A program made the translations under genes and the position numbers. DNA of 64,000 bases from Sulfurisoma sp. Lineage in GTDB: Bacteria; Pseudomonadota; Gammaproteobacteria; Burkholderiales; Rhodocyclaceae. Shown in pieces: positions 1 through 8,244 of this stretch (position 1 is its first letter; every line of letters begins with the position of its first letter). The notes below the pieces were generated by a model. The model saw only the letters and a program-made list of their open reading frames with translations, had not been told where the DNA came from and searched no databases. The DNA is taken from assembly GCA_030691075.1 (NCBI GenBank), contig JAUYFI010000136.1, forward strand, positions 52,701-116,700. Reading direction: 5' to 3'.

Positions 1-386
1 TCGCGCCAGAAACGCAGGTCTGGCTCGGCGACAGCATGGGCGAGATGTTTGCCTGGTGCGGCGCGGCCGATGTCGCCTTCATCGGCGGCAGCCTGCTCGA
101 CTTCGGCAGCCAGAACCTGATCGAAGCCGCAGCCGTCGGCACGCCGGTGCTGCTCGGCCCCTCGACCTACAACTTCGCGCAGGCCGCGAAGGATGCGATC
201 GCCGGCGGCGCGGCGATGCAGTTTGGTAACGCCGAGGAAATCGTGGCGATGGCCCGGCGCTTGCTGACCGACGCGGCGGAAAGACAGGAAATGCGCGAGG
301 CCGGGCTGGCCTTCGCCGCGCGCCATCGCGGCGCGACCGCGCGCACGCTGGCGCTCGTCGGACGCTATATGCCGGCGCCTTCGTAA
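1..386 (+). CDS. waaA: 3-deoxy-D-manno-octulosonic acid transferase, C-terminal part (5' truncated by window)
   Basis: Translation ...ADVAFIGGSLLDFGSQNLIEAAAVGTPVLLGPSTYNFA... matches the Kdo transferase C-terminal glycosyltransferase region. Confidence 0.88.
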   Translation, partial: APETQVWLGDSMGEMFAWCGAADVAFIGGSLLDFGSQNLIEAAAVGTPVLLGPSTYNFAQAAKDAIAGGAAMQFGNAEEIVAMARRLLTDAAERQEMREAGLAFAARHRGATARTLALVGRYMPAPS

Positions 387-934
387 ATCTCGGCGACGGG
401 CAGGCGAAACTCGATGCTCGCCAGTTCGAGCGTGTCGGCGCGGTCGAGCACGATGCGCTCCCAGCCGACCTCGCCGGCGCGGCGCAACACCTCGACCCGC
501 GGCGCATCCTGCTCGATCAGCACATACTCGCGCAGGCCGGCGACCTTGCCATAGGCCATGAATTTCTCGCGGCGGTCGATGCCCGCGGTGGATGCCGACA
601 ATACCTCGATCAGCACGACAGGCTGATCGACGATGCCATCCTCCGCCGACAGGCTTTGCAGCCGCGGATCGCAACTGACAATGACATCGGGGTAGTAATA
701 GGCGTTGTCGCGCGCCACATGGAGCTTCACGCCCTCGATGAAGACGCGGCAAGGCGTTGGCTTGAGATGGGCGCGCAGAGAGGCGAACAGATTTCCGGCG
801 ATGACGTTGTGGCGCAGACTGGCGCCGGTCATCGCAAAGATGCCGCCGGCGATGTATTCGTGCCGCGCCGGGCTTTGCGCTTCGAGCCGCAGATAGTCTT
901 CCGGGCTCACGTATTTCAGGGATTCGTTCAGCAT
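365..934 (-). CDS. Uma2 family (PD-(D/E)XK-like) endonuclease
   Basis: YVSPEDYLRLEAQSPARHEYIAGGIFAMTGAS...YYYPDVIVSCDP...VLIEVLS is typical Uma2/DUF820. Confidence 0.9.
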   Translation of the reverse strand: MLNESLKYVSPEDYLRLEAQSPARHEYIAGGIFAMTGASLRHNVIAGNLFASLRAHLKPTPCRVFIEGVKLHVARDNAYYYPDVIVSCDPRLQSLSAEDGIVDQPVVLIEVLSASTAGIDRREKFMAYGKVAGLREYVLIEQDAPRVEVLRRAGEVGWERIVLDRADTLELASIEFRLPVAEIYEGAGI

Positions 935-957
935 CCGAGTCCTCCGGTGACGAGAAA

Positions 958-2280
958 TTACTCCAGCAGCGCGTTGATCGCCGCCACGTCCTCTTCGGAC
1001 AGGGTGCCGGCGGCGCTCTTGAGCTTGAGCAGGTTGGCCAGCGTGGTCAGCCGCGCGCTGGCGAGCTTCTGCTTTGTGTCGAAGAGCTGGGTCTGGGCGT
1101 TGAGCACGTCGATATTGATGCGCACGCCGACTTCGTAGCCGAGCTTGTTCGATTCCAGCGCCGACTGCGAGGACACCAGCGCGGCCTCGTAGGCATTGAC
1201 CTGGGCCAGGCCGGACGTCACGCCGAGATAGGCTTGGCGTGCCGCCAGCGCCGACTGGCGCCGCGCGTTTTCGAGATCAGCCAGCGCCTTCTCGCGCAGG
1301 GCCACGGCCTCGCGGTCCTTCGATGCGACGGCGCCACCCGCGAAGATGGGAATGGCCAGTTGCAGGCCGATCGTCGTGCTGTCCCTGTCGTAGCCGCTGG
1401 CATAAGTGGAACTGTAGGTGTCCGAATTGCGGCCGCGCGTCGCCACCAGATCGAGCGTCGGGTAATGGCCGGCACGCTGTTTGTCGACTTCCTTGCCGGC
1501 GATCTCGAGGCCAAGCTGGCCGAGCTGCACGGTGAGGCCGCCCTGCTCGGCCGATTCGACCCACTTGCCGATATCGTCGGGCTGCGGGCGCGAGAGCTTG
1601 AGGCTGCTCCGTAGCCCCTTGAGATTGGCGTATTCCTTGCCCGCCACCGAGCGCAGCACCTGGCGCTTGACCAGGACGTCGTTCCGCGCCGCGAGTTCCT
1701 GCGCCGTGGCCAGGTCGTAGCGCGCCTGCGCCTCGTGGGTGTCGGTGATGGTGGCCGTGCCGACCTCGAAATTGCGCTTGGCCGATTCGAGCTGCTCGGC
1801 GATGGCCGTCTTCTGGGCGCCTGTCGTCGCCACCGCCTCCTCGGTCAGCAGCGCGTCGAAATAAGCCTGGGCCACGCGCACGATGAGATCCTGCCTGGCG
1901 ACACCGAACTGCACGCTGGCCTGCGCGGCGGCGAGTTCGCCCTGGCGGTACTGCATGAAATTTTGCCAGTTGAAAACCGGCTGCGACAGCTTCACTGTCC
2001 AGTAGTTGGTGTTGTGCTGGGTACTGACGTTGGCGGCTCCCGTCGCTCGGATCCTGGAGTCTTCATCGTTCCACGTCGTGTTGGCGGAAAGTCCAATGGT
2101 CGGCAGGAGAACGGACAGCCCCTGCGCCTGCTTTTCCCTGCCGGCGGCGAAGCTGGCACGGGCGCCGGCGAACTGCGCATCGTAGGCCACGGCTTCGCGA
2201 TAGACGGTGAGCAGGTCGCTGGCCTGGGCGGATGTCGCGCCGAGCAAGGTTGAAATCAGGAGAACAAGAGGTTTCTTCAT
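958..2280 (-). CDS. tolC: TolC family outer membrane protein
   Basis: Signal peptide followed by TolC-like repeats (SDLLTVYREAVAYDAQFAGARA; LEIAGKEVDKQRAGHYPTLDLVAT). Confidence 0.9.
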   Translation of the reverse strand: MKKPLVLLISTLLGATSAQASDLLTVYREAVAYDAQFAGARASFAAGREKQAQGLSVLLPTIGLSANTTWNDEDSRIRATGAANVSTQHNTNYWTVKLSQPVFNWQNFMQYRQGELAAAQASVQFGVARQDLIVRVAQAYFDALLTEEAVATTGAQKTAIAEQLESAKRNFEVGTATITDTHEAQARYDLATAQELAARNDVLVKRQVLRSVAGKEYANLKGLRSSLKLSRPQPDDIGKWVESAEQGGLTVQLGQLGLEIAGKEVDKQRAGHYPTLDLVATRGRNSDTYSSTYASGYDRDSTTIGLQLAIPIFAGGAVASKDREAVALREKALADLENARRQSALAARQAYLGVTSGLAQVNAYEAALVSSQSALESNKLGYEVGVRINIDVLNAQTQLFDTKQKLASARLTTLANLLKLKSAAGTLSEEDVAAINALLE

Positions 2281-2294
2281 TGGAGTTTTGTCTC

Positions 2295-2618
2295 TCAGTA
2301 CGTGGGCATGGCCGGATCGACCTGCTGCGCCCAGGCAGCGACGCCGCCATAGAGGTTATGGATGCTGGTGAAGCCCTGGTGTTCCAGGAACATGCACACC
2401 TGGTAGCTGCGCGCGCCGTGGTGGCAGATCACCACCGTCTCGGCGTTGCGATCCAGTTCCATGAAGCGCGCGGGGATGGCGCTCATCGGCAGCGGCTTGG
2501 CGCCGTCGATGCGGCAGACGTCGAATTCCCAGGGCTGGCGCACGTCGACCAGCACCGGCTTGGCGCGTTCCGGGTCGTCGAGCCAGGACTTGAGTTGCGG
2601 GGCGGAAATCTGCTGCAT
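2295..2618 (-). CDS. Rhodanese-like domain protein
   Basis: MQQISAPQLKSWLDDPERAKPVLVDVRQPWEFDVCRIDGA...VVICHHGARSYQV. Confidence 0.85.
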   Translation of the reverse strand: MQQISAPQLKSWLDDPERAKPVLVDVRQPWEFDVCRIDGAKPLPMSAIPARFMELDRNAETVVICHHGARSYQVCMFLEHQGFTSIHNLYGGVAAWAQQVDPAMPTY

Positions 2619-2622
2619 GTGG

Positions 2623-3276
2623 TCAAAAAATGAATTTCTCCGGCGCCGGGGCGTTGGCCAGCGGCGCGGCCAGGGTTTCGAACAGATTGACCGTGCGCCA
2701 GCCGTCATCGGCCACGCGGGTGACCACCTGCGCCGTCATCACCGGCGCCTCGCCGACGATGGCGAACAGCCGCCCGCCGACCTTGAGTTGATCGAGCAGC
2801 GCCCGCGGCACCACGGCCAGCGCGCCCGAGACCATGATGGCGTCGTAGGGCGCGTGGACGGGCAGGCCGGCCAGGCCGTCGCCGCTTTCCACCGTGACAT
2901 TGCCGATGCCATGGCGGGCAAGGTTGTCGCGCGCCATCGCGGCCAGTTCGGGCACGATCTCCAGCGACCAGACGTGGTCGGCGTGCGCCGCCAGCAGCGC
3001 CGCCATGTAGCCGGAGCCGGCGCCGATCTCCAGCACCTTCTCGTGACGCTTGAGCTGCAGGGCCTGCAGCGCGTGGGCCTCGATCTTGGGCGCGAACAGG
3101 GTCGCGTCATGGCCAAGGGGAATCTCGACATCGGCGAACGCCAGGTTGCGCCAGGCGGCCGGCACGAACTCCTCGCGCTTGACGATGAACAGCAGGTCGA
3201 GCACGTCCTGATCCAGCACCTCCCAGGTACGGATCTGCTGCTCGACCATGTTGAAGCGGGCTTGTTCGAGATTCAT
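2623..3276 (-). CDS. Protein-L-isoaspartate O-methyltransferase family
   Basis: MNLEQARFNMVEQQIRTWEVLD...VLEIGAGSGYMAALLA. Confidence 0.88.
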   Translation of the reverse strand: MNLEQARFNMVEQQIRTWEVLDQDVLDLLFIVKREEFVPAAWRNLAFADVEIPLGHDATLFAPKIEAHALQALQLKRHEKVLEIGAGSGYMAALLAAHADHVWSLEIVPELAAMARDNLARHGIGNVTVESGDGLAGLPVHAPYDAIMVSGALAVVPRALLDQLKVGGRLFAIVGEAPVMTAQVVTRVADDGWRTVNLFETLAAPLANAPAPEKFIF

Positions 3277-3315
3277 GGCTGCACACATGGGGTCGGGTTA
3301 CATGAACGCAAGATT

Positions 3316-6300
3316 TTACTCCTCCTTGACTCGGTACCACGCCGCGTAGAGCGCCGGCAGGAACAGCAGCGTCAGCGCGGTGGCGACGATCAGGCCACCC
3401 ATGATGGCCACGGCCATCGGCCCCCAGAAGATCTGGCGGGAGAGCGGGATCATCGCCAGCACCGCGGCGGCGGCCGTCAACATGATGGGGCGGAAGCGAC
3501 GCACCGCCGAGCCGACGATGGCCTCCCAGGTGCTCTTGCCGGCGGCCTCGTCCTGCTCGATCTGGTCGAGCAGGATCACCGAGTTGCGCAGGATCATCCC
3601 CAGCAGCGCGATCACGCCGAGATTAGCGACGAAGCCGAAGGGTTTCTGCAGGGCCATCAGCGCCAGCGCCACGCCGATCAGCCCGAGCGGCGCGGTCAGC
3701 AGCGCCATCGCCGTGCGGCGCATGCTCTGCAACTGCATCATCAGCAGGGTGATGACGCCGACGATCATCAGTGGGACAACGGCCTTCAGCGCATTCTCGT
3801 TCTTCGCCGACTCCTCGATGGTGCCGCCGATCTCGACGCGATAGCCCGGCGGCAGGGCCTTGCGGATGGCATCGAGCCGCGGGTCGATCTGCAGCGAGGC
3901 CGTCGGCCCGGTGACATCGGGATTGGCGAGGTCGGCGCGCACCTGGATCGCCGGCAGACGGTCGCGGCGCCAGATGATGCCTTCTTCCAGCACCGGCTCC
4001 AGCTTCGCCACCTGCGCCAGCGGCACCCACTTGCCACCCGCCGGCACGGGCAGATCGGCGAGGCGGTCGAGCTTGCCGCGATCCGCGTCTTTGCCGCCCG
4101 GCGCCCTCCAGACGATGTCGATCAACTGGTCGCCTTCGCGATACTGCGTCAGCGTCGCGCCGACCTGGTGCGCCTGCAGCACCTGCGCCACGTCCTGGCT
4201 GGAGACGCCGAGCAGGCGCGCGCGATCCTGGTCGATGGCCACGCGTACGCTCTTGGCCTTCTCGTTCCAGTCCAGATGCACGTCCTGCACATTGGGATTG
4301 GCGCGCATCACCGTCGCCACGTCAAAGGCGATCTTACGCAGCATGTCGACATTCTCGCCGACGACGCGGAACACCACCGGGTAGCCGACCGGCGGCCCAT
4401 TCTCGAGCCGCTGCACGCGGGCGCGCAGGTGGGTCCACGAGCCGTCCGGCGACTCGAAGGCTGCCAGCAGCCGGCTGCGGACGAGCTCGCGCTCGTCGAG
4501 ACCCTGGGTCACGATGACCAGCTGGCCGAAGTTGTCGTTGAACAATTGCTGGTCGAGCGGCAGGTAGAAGCGCGGCGCGCCGTTGCCGATGTAGGAGGCA
4601 TGGTTCGCCACCTTGTCCTTCACATCGTCGGCCGCGAGCAGCGCCTCGACGCGCTTCACCGCCGTCTCGGTGGCCTTGAGCGAGCCGCCCTGCGGCAGCC
4701 ACAGGTCGACCAGCAGCTCGGGGCGGTTCGACGGCGGGAAGAACTGCTTCTGCACGCCAGTGGCAAAGGCGACGATGCCGAGGACGAAGGCGATCACGGT
4801 GATGGCGATGGTCTTCCAGCGGTTGCGCAGGCACCACACCAGCAGCGCGCGGAAGCGGCGATAGAAGGGCGTGTCGTAGACATCGCCGTGATGGTCCTCG
4901 CCGTATTTGCGCAGGGCCTTCTCGTCGAGCAGCTTGTAACCGATGTAGGGCACGAACACCACCGCGACCAGCCACGAGGTCAGCAGCGCGATGGTCACCA
5001 CGGCGAAGATGGCGAAAGTGTATTCGCCGGCGCCCGACTTGGCGAAGCCGACCGGGGTGAAGGCGGCCGCCGTGATCAGCGTGCCGGTGAGCATGGGAAA
5101 GGCGGTCGAGGTGTAGGCGAAGGTGCCGGCGCGGAACTTGTCCCAGCCCTGCTCGATCTTCACCACCATCATCTCGACGGCGATGATGGCGTCATCGACG
5201 AGCAGGCCCAGCGCGATGATCAGCGCACCCAGGGAAATGCGATGCAGGTCAATGGCGAAGGCCTTCATCAGCAGGAAGGTCATGGCCAGCACCAGCGGAA
5301 TCGACAGCGCCACCACCAGGCCGGTGCGAAAACCCAGCGACAGAAAGCTCACCGCCAGCACGATGATCAGCGCTTCGGCCAGGCTCTGCATGAAGAGCTT
5401 GAGCGAGATCCTGACGATGTTGGGCTGGTCGGCCACCGTCGCCACTTCCATGCCCAGCGGCAGGTCGCGCGCGAGGCGCTCGATGTTGCTCTTGAGGTTA
5501 TCGCCGAGCTTGATGACGTCGCCGCCCCGGCCCATCACCACGGCGATGCCGATGGCGTCGCGGCCCTGAAAGCGCATGCGCGGGTTGGGCGGATCGGCCT
5601 GGCCGCGATTGACTTCGGCGATGTCGCCGAGCTTCAAATGGCGCCCCGCCACCGCGAGATCGGCGTTGCGGATCTGCTCGACCGAATCGAAGGCGCCGGA
5701 GACGCGCAGGCGCACGCGGTCGGAGGCCGTTTCGACGAAGCCGGCCGGCGCGACGGCGTTCTGCTTCGCCAGCGCCTCGGCCACCTGCGCCGGCGCGATG
5801 CCCAGCGCGGCCAGCCGCGCGGGCGCCACCTCGACGTAGATCTTCTCGTCCTGCACGCCGAGCAGGTCGACCTTCTTGATGTCGGGCAGGGCGCGCAGCT
5901 CGCGCGCGATGCGCGTCGCCTCCCGCCGCAATGCGCCCATGTCGTGGCCGTCGCCGGTCAGGGCGTAGATGTTCACATAGACGTCGCCGAAGTCGTCGTT
6001 GGGGAACGGCCCCTGCACGCCGACCGGCAGGGTATGCCTGATGTCGTCGAGCTTCTTCCTCGCCTGGCGCCAGGCTTCGGGCACCTCGGCCTTGGGCGTG
6101 TAGTCCTTGAGGATGACGAACACCAGCGACTCGCCGGCGCGCGACGCCGACTTCAGCACGTCGACGTAGGGCGTTTCCTGCAGCTTCTTCTCGATGCGCT
6201 CGGTCAGCTCGGTCTCGACCTCGCTGGCCGTGGCGCCGGGCCACTGCGTGCGCACCACCATCACCTTGAAGGTGAAGTCCGGGTCCTCGGCGCGGCCAAG

Positions 6301-6402
6301 GCCGAGGAAGGACAGCGTGCCGCCGATCATCAGAACGATGATCAGGTAGAGCACCATCGACGGGTGCTCCAGCGCCCATTCGGAGAGGTTGATGTTTTTC
6401 AT
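3316..6402 (-). CDS. RND efflux transporter permease
   Basis: About 1028 aa starting MKNINLSEWALEHPSMVLYLIIVLMIGG, with AcrB/MMPL-type repeats. Confidence 0.92.
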   Translation of the reverse strand: MKNINLSEWALEHPSMVLYLIIVLMIGGTLSFLGLGRAEDPDFTFKVMVVRTQWPGATASEVETELTERIEKKLQETPYVDVLKSASRAGESLVFVILKDYTPKAEVPEAWRQARKKLDDIRHTLPVGVQGPFPNDDFGDVYVNIYALTGDGHDMGALRREATRIARELRALPDIKKVDLLGVQDEKIYVEVAPARLAALGIAPAQVAEALAKQNAVAPAGFVETASDRVRLRVSGAFDSVEQIRNADLAVAGRHLKLGDIAEVNRGQADPPNPRMRFQGRDAIGIAVVMGRGGDVIKLGDNLKSNIERLARDLPLGMEVATVADQPNIVRISLKLFMQSLAEALIIVLAVSFLSLGFRTGLVVALSIPLVLAMTFLLMKAFAIDLHRISLGALIIALGLLVDDAIIAVEMMVVKIEQGWDKFRAGTFAYTSTAFPMLTGTLITAAAFTPVGFAKSGAGEYTFAIFAVVTIALLTSWLVAVVFVPYIGYKLLDEKALRKYGEDHHGDVYDTPFYRRFRALLVWCLRNRWKTIAITVIAFVLGIVAFATGVQKQFFPPSNRPELLVDLWLPQGGSLKATETAVKRVEALLAADDVKDKVANHASYIGNGAPRFYLPLDQQLFNDNFGQLVIVTQGLDERELVRSRLLAAFESPDGSWTHLRARVQRLENGPPVGYPVVFRVVGENVDMLRKIAFDVATVMRANPNVQDVHLDWNEKAKSVRVAIDQDRARLLGVSSQDVAQVLQAHQVGATLTQYREGDQLIDIVWRAPGGKDADRGKLDRLADLPVPAGGKWVPLAQVAKLEPVLEEGIIWRRDRLPAIQVRADLANPDVTGPTASLQIDPRLDAIRKALPPGYRVEIGGTIEESAKNENALKAVVPLMIVGVITLLMMQLQSMRRTAMALLTAPLGLIGVALALMALQKPFGFVANLGVIALLGMILRNSVILLDQIEQDEAAGKSTWEAIVGSAVRRFRPIMLTAAAAVLAMIPLSRQIFWGPMAVAIMGGLIVATALTLLFLPALYAAWYRVKEE

Positions 6403-7430
6403 TTCCCGGCGATCCGAACCTTCTCGCCGGCGGTGAGCTTGAAGGCGCCGGCCGCGACGATGCGCTCGCCAGCGGCAAGGCCACCGGACACCACCGCGCC
6501 GGCGTCGCCGTAGCGCTCCACCTCGATCGGGCGCAACGCCACCGCGTTGTCCTTGCCGATCACCCACACCGAGGGCTGGCTACCCTGCTGCAGGATCGCG
6601 GCCAGCGGCACGACAACCTTCTCCCCGCCCGCCTGGGCGAAGCTCACGGTGGCGGTCATCCCCAGCGCGACGCTGGCATCGGCATCGGCGATGCTGACAC
6701 GGGCGGCAAAGGTGCGCGTCGCCGCGTCCGCCACCGGCGCCAGCTCGCGCAGCACGCCCTTGTAGGCCTTGCCACGCTCTCCCGCCCACAACTCCACCGT
6801 CCCGCCAGCGCCGACTTTTTGACCGGCGACGCGCGACTCGGGAATATTGATCGCCACCTCGCGCTCGCCGTCGCGGGCGAGGCGGAACACGCCCTGCCCG
6901 GCCGCCACCACCTGCCCCGGCTCGGCCAGCACGGCGGCCACGACGCCGGCCGCGTCGGCAGACAGCGTGGTGTAGGACGACTGGTTCTTCGCCAACGCGG
7001 CCTGAGCGTCGGCGGCCTTGGCCGTCGTCTCCTTCGCGTCGAGCGCGGCCTGGCTGATGAAATTCTTCGCCCTGAGATCCTGCGTGCGCTTGAGTTCGGC
7101 CGCCGCCAGCGCGCGGTTGGCCTCGGCCTGCGTTGCCTGCAAGGCCGCGTCGGCGGGATCGAGCCGCGCCAGCGGCTGCCCGGCCTTGACCCGCGCGCCG
7201 GCATCGACCAGGCGCTCGATCACCTTGCCGCCGATGCGAAAGCCCAGCAGGGTCTCGTAACGCGCGCGCACCTCGCCGCTGTAGCGGTTGACCCCCTGCA
7301 ACGCCTCGCCGCCGACCACCAGCGACTTGACCAGTTTCGGCCCGGCCGAATTGACGGATGGCGGCGGCGATTTCTCGCCGCAGGCGGCAAGCAGCAGCGG
7401 CAGCGTGACAAGAAGAAGGAGTTTTCTCAT
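6399..7430 (-). CDS. RND efflux periplasmic adaptor subunit (lipoprotein)
   Basis: MRKLLLLVTLPLLLAACGEKS lipobox; HlyD/AcrA-like barrel-sandwich; start overlaps permease operon. Confidence 0.9.
   Translation of the reverse strand: MRKLLLLVTLPLLLAACGEKSPPPSVNSAGPKLVKSLVVGGEALQGVNRYSGEVRARYETLLGFRIGGKVIERLVDAGARVKAGQPLARLDPADAALQATQAEANRALAAAELKRTQDLRAKNFISQAALDAKETTAKAADAQAALAKNQSSYTTLSADAAGVVAAVLAEPGQVVAAGQGVFRLARDGEREVAINIPESRVAGQKVGAGGTVELWAGERGKAYKGVLRELAPVADAATRTFAARVSIADADASVALGMTATVSFAQAGGEKVVVPLAAILQQGSQPSVWVIGKDNAVALRPIEVERYGDAGAVVSGGLAAGERIVAAGAFKLTAGEKVRIAGK
6798..6820 (+). repeat. Dispersed motif copy 1: CGTCCCGCCAGCGCCGACTTTTT
   Basis: Inside RND adaptor gene (minus strand), encodes QKVGAGGT. 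Confidence 0.97.
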
Positions 7431-7477
7431 TGGAATTTTTCCCGTGGCGGCACGGCGAACCAGCGGAAGGGATGACG

Positions 7478-8101
7478 TCATTTGCGCTCTCCATGCAGGC
7501 CGTTGATCAGGACATCGAGCGCCTCGTCGAGGAAGCGCTTGGGGTCGGGCAGGTCGCACATCATGTCGCCAAAGGCGCGGGTCCATACGATGATGGAAAA
7601 CATCGGCGAGAAGACGATGCGGGTGGCGAATTCGACCGGCACCGGGCGGAACTCGCCGCTGGCGATGCCGGCTTCGATGATGCGGCCCAGCGCGCGCATG
7701 GCACGGCGGATGATGGTCTCGTAATGCCACTGGGCAATTTCGGGAAAATTGCCGGACTCGGCGACCAGGAGCTTGGGCAGCCCGCCGATGGGCGTGCCCG
7801 CCACCATGCGCCACCAGCCATGGACGAATTCACGCAGGCGTTCGGCCGCGGAAAGGTCGCCGCATTCGACCAGGGCCTCGGCGGCCTCGACCGTCGGCGT
7901 CATCGCGGCCTCAATGGCGGCCTTGAACAGCGCTTCCTTGCTCTCGAAGTAGAGATAGACCGTGCCCTTGCCGACGCCGGCGCGCGCGGCGACATCGTCG
8001 AGGCGCGTCGCGGCGAAGCCCTTCTCGACGAAAAGCTCAAGCGCGGCGGCCGCGAGTTCCGCCGGCCGCGCCTCCTTGCGCCGCTGGCGCGGTTTGGTCA
8101 T
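7478..8101 (-). CDS. TetR/AcrR family transcriptional regulator
   Basis: ELAAAALELFVEKGFAATRLDDVAARAGVGKGTVYLYFESKEALF HTH; divergent palindrome upstream. Confidence 0.92.
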   Translation of the reverse strand: MTKPRQRRKEARPAELAAAALELFVEKGFAATRLDDVAARAGVGKGTVYLYFESKEALFKAAIEAAMTPTVEAAEALVECGDLSAAERLREFVHGWWRMVAGTPIGGLPKLLVAESGNFPEIAQWHYETIIRRAMRALGRIIEAGIASGEFRPVPVEFATRIVFSPMFSIIVWTRAFGDMMCDLPDPKRFLDEALDVLINGLHGERK

Positions 8102-8151
8102 CACCTCACAGGGTTCCGCCGCTACCGTCACGCCTTACCCCTCTCGAAAAT

Positions 8152-8177
8152 AATTACTGACTGGACAGTCAGTAATT
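8152..8177. promoter_or_regulatory. Putative TetR operator: near-perfect inverted repeat AATTACTGACTG-GA-CAGTCAGTAATT
   Basis: 12-bp arms with 2-bp spacer directly upstream of the tetR-RND-tolC cluster. Confidence 0.75.
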
Positions 8178-8244
8178 TATTGGCGATCGGGCAGGCTGTC
8201 AAGGGGAACTCTTCGACAAGCGGCGCCATTGGCCGCGGAACTCT

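Noticed and set aside
1155-1260. Partial matches to the dispersed motif in tolC (CCAGCGCCGACTGCGA and GCCAGCGCCGACTGGCG)
   Set aside because: Only 12-13 bp match, no T-tract and no upstream CGT; they encode natural QSALE/QSALAA in TolC, so codon usage explains them.
2446-6513. 1355-aa plus-strand ORF
   Set aside because: Antisense to a clear RND permease; low-complexity His/Arg/Gln-rich translation typical of high-GC shadow ORFs.
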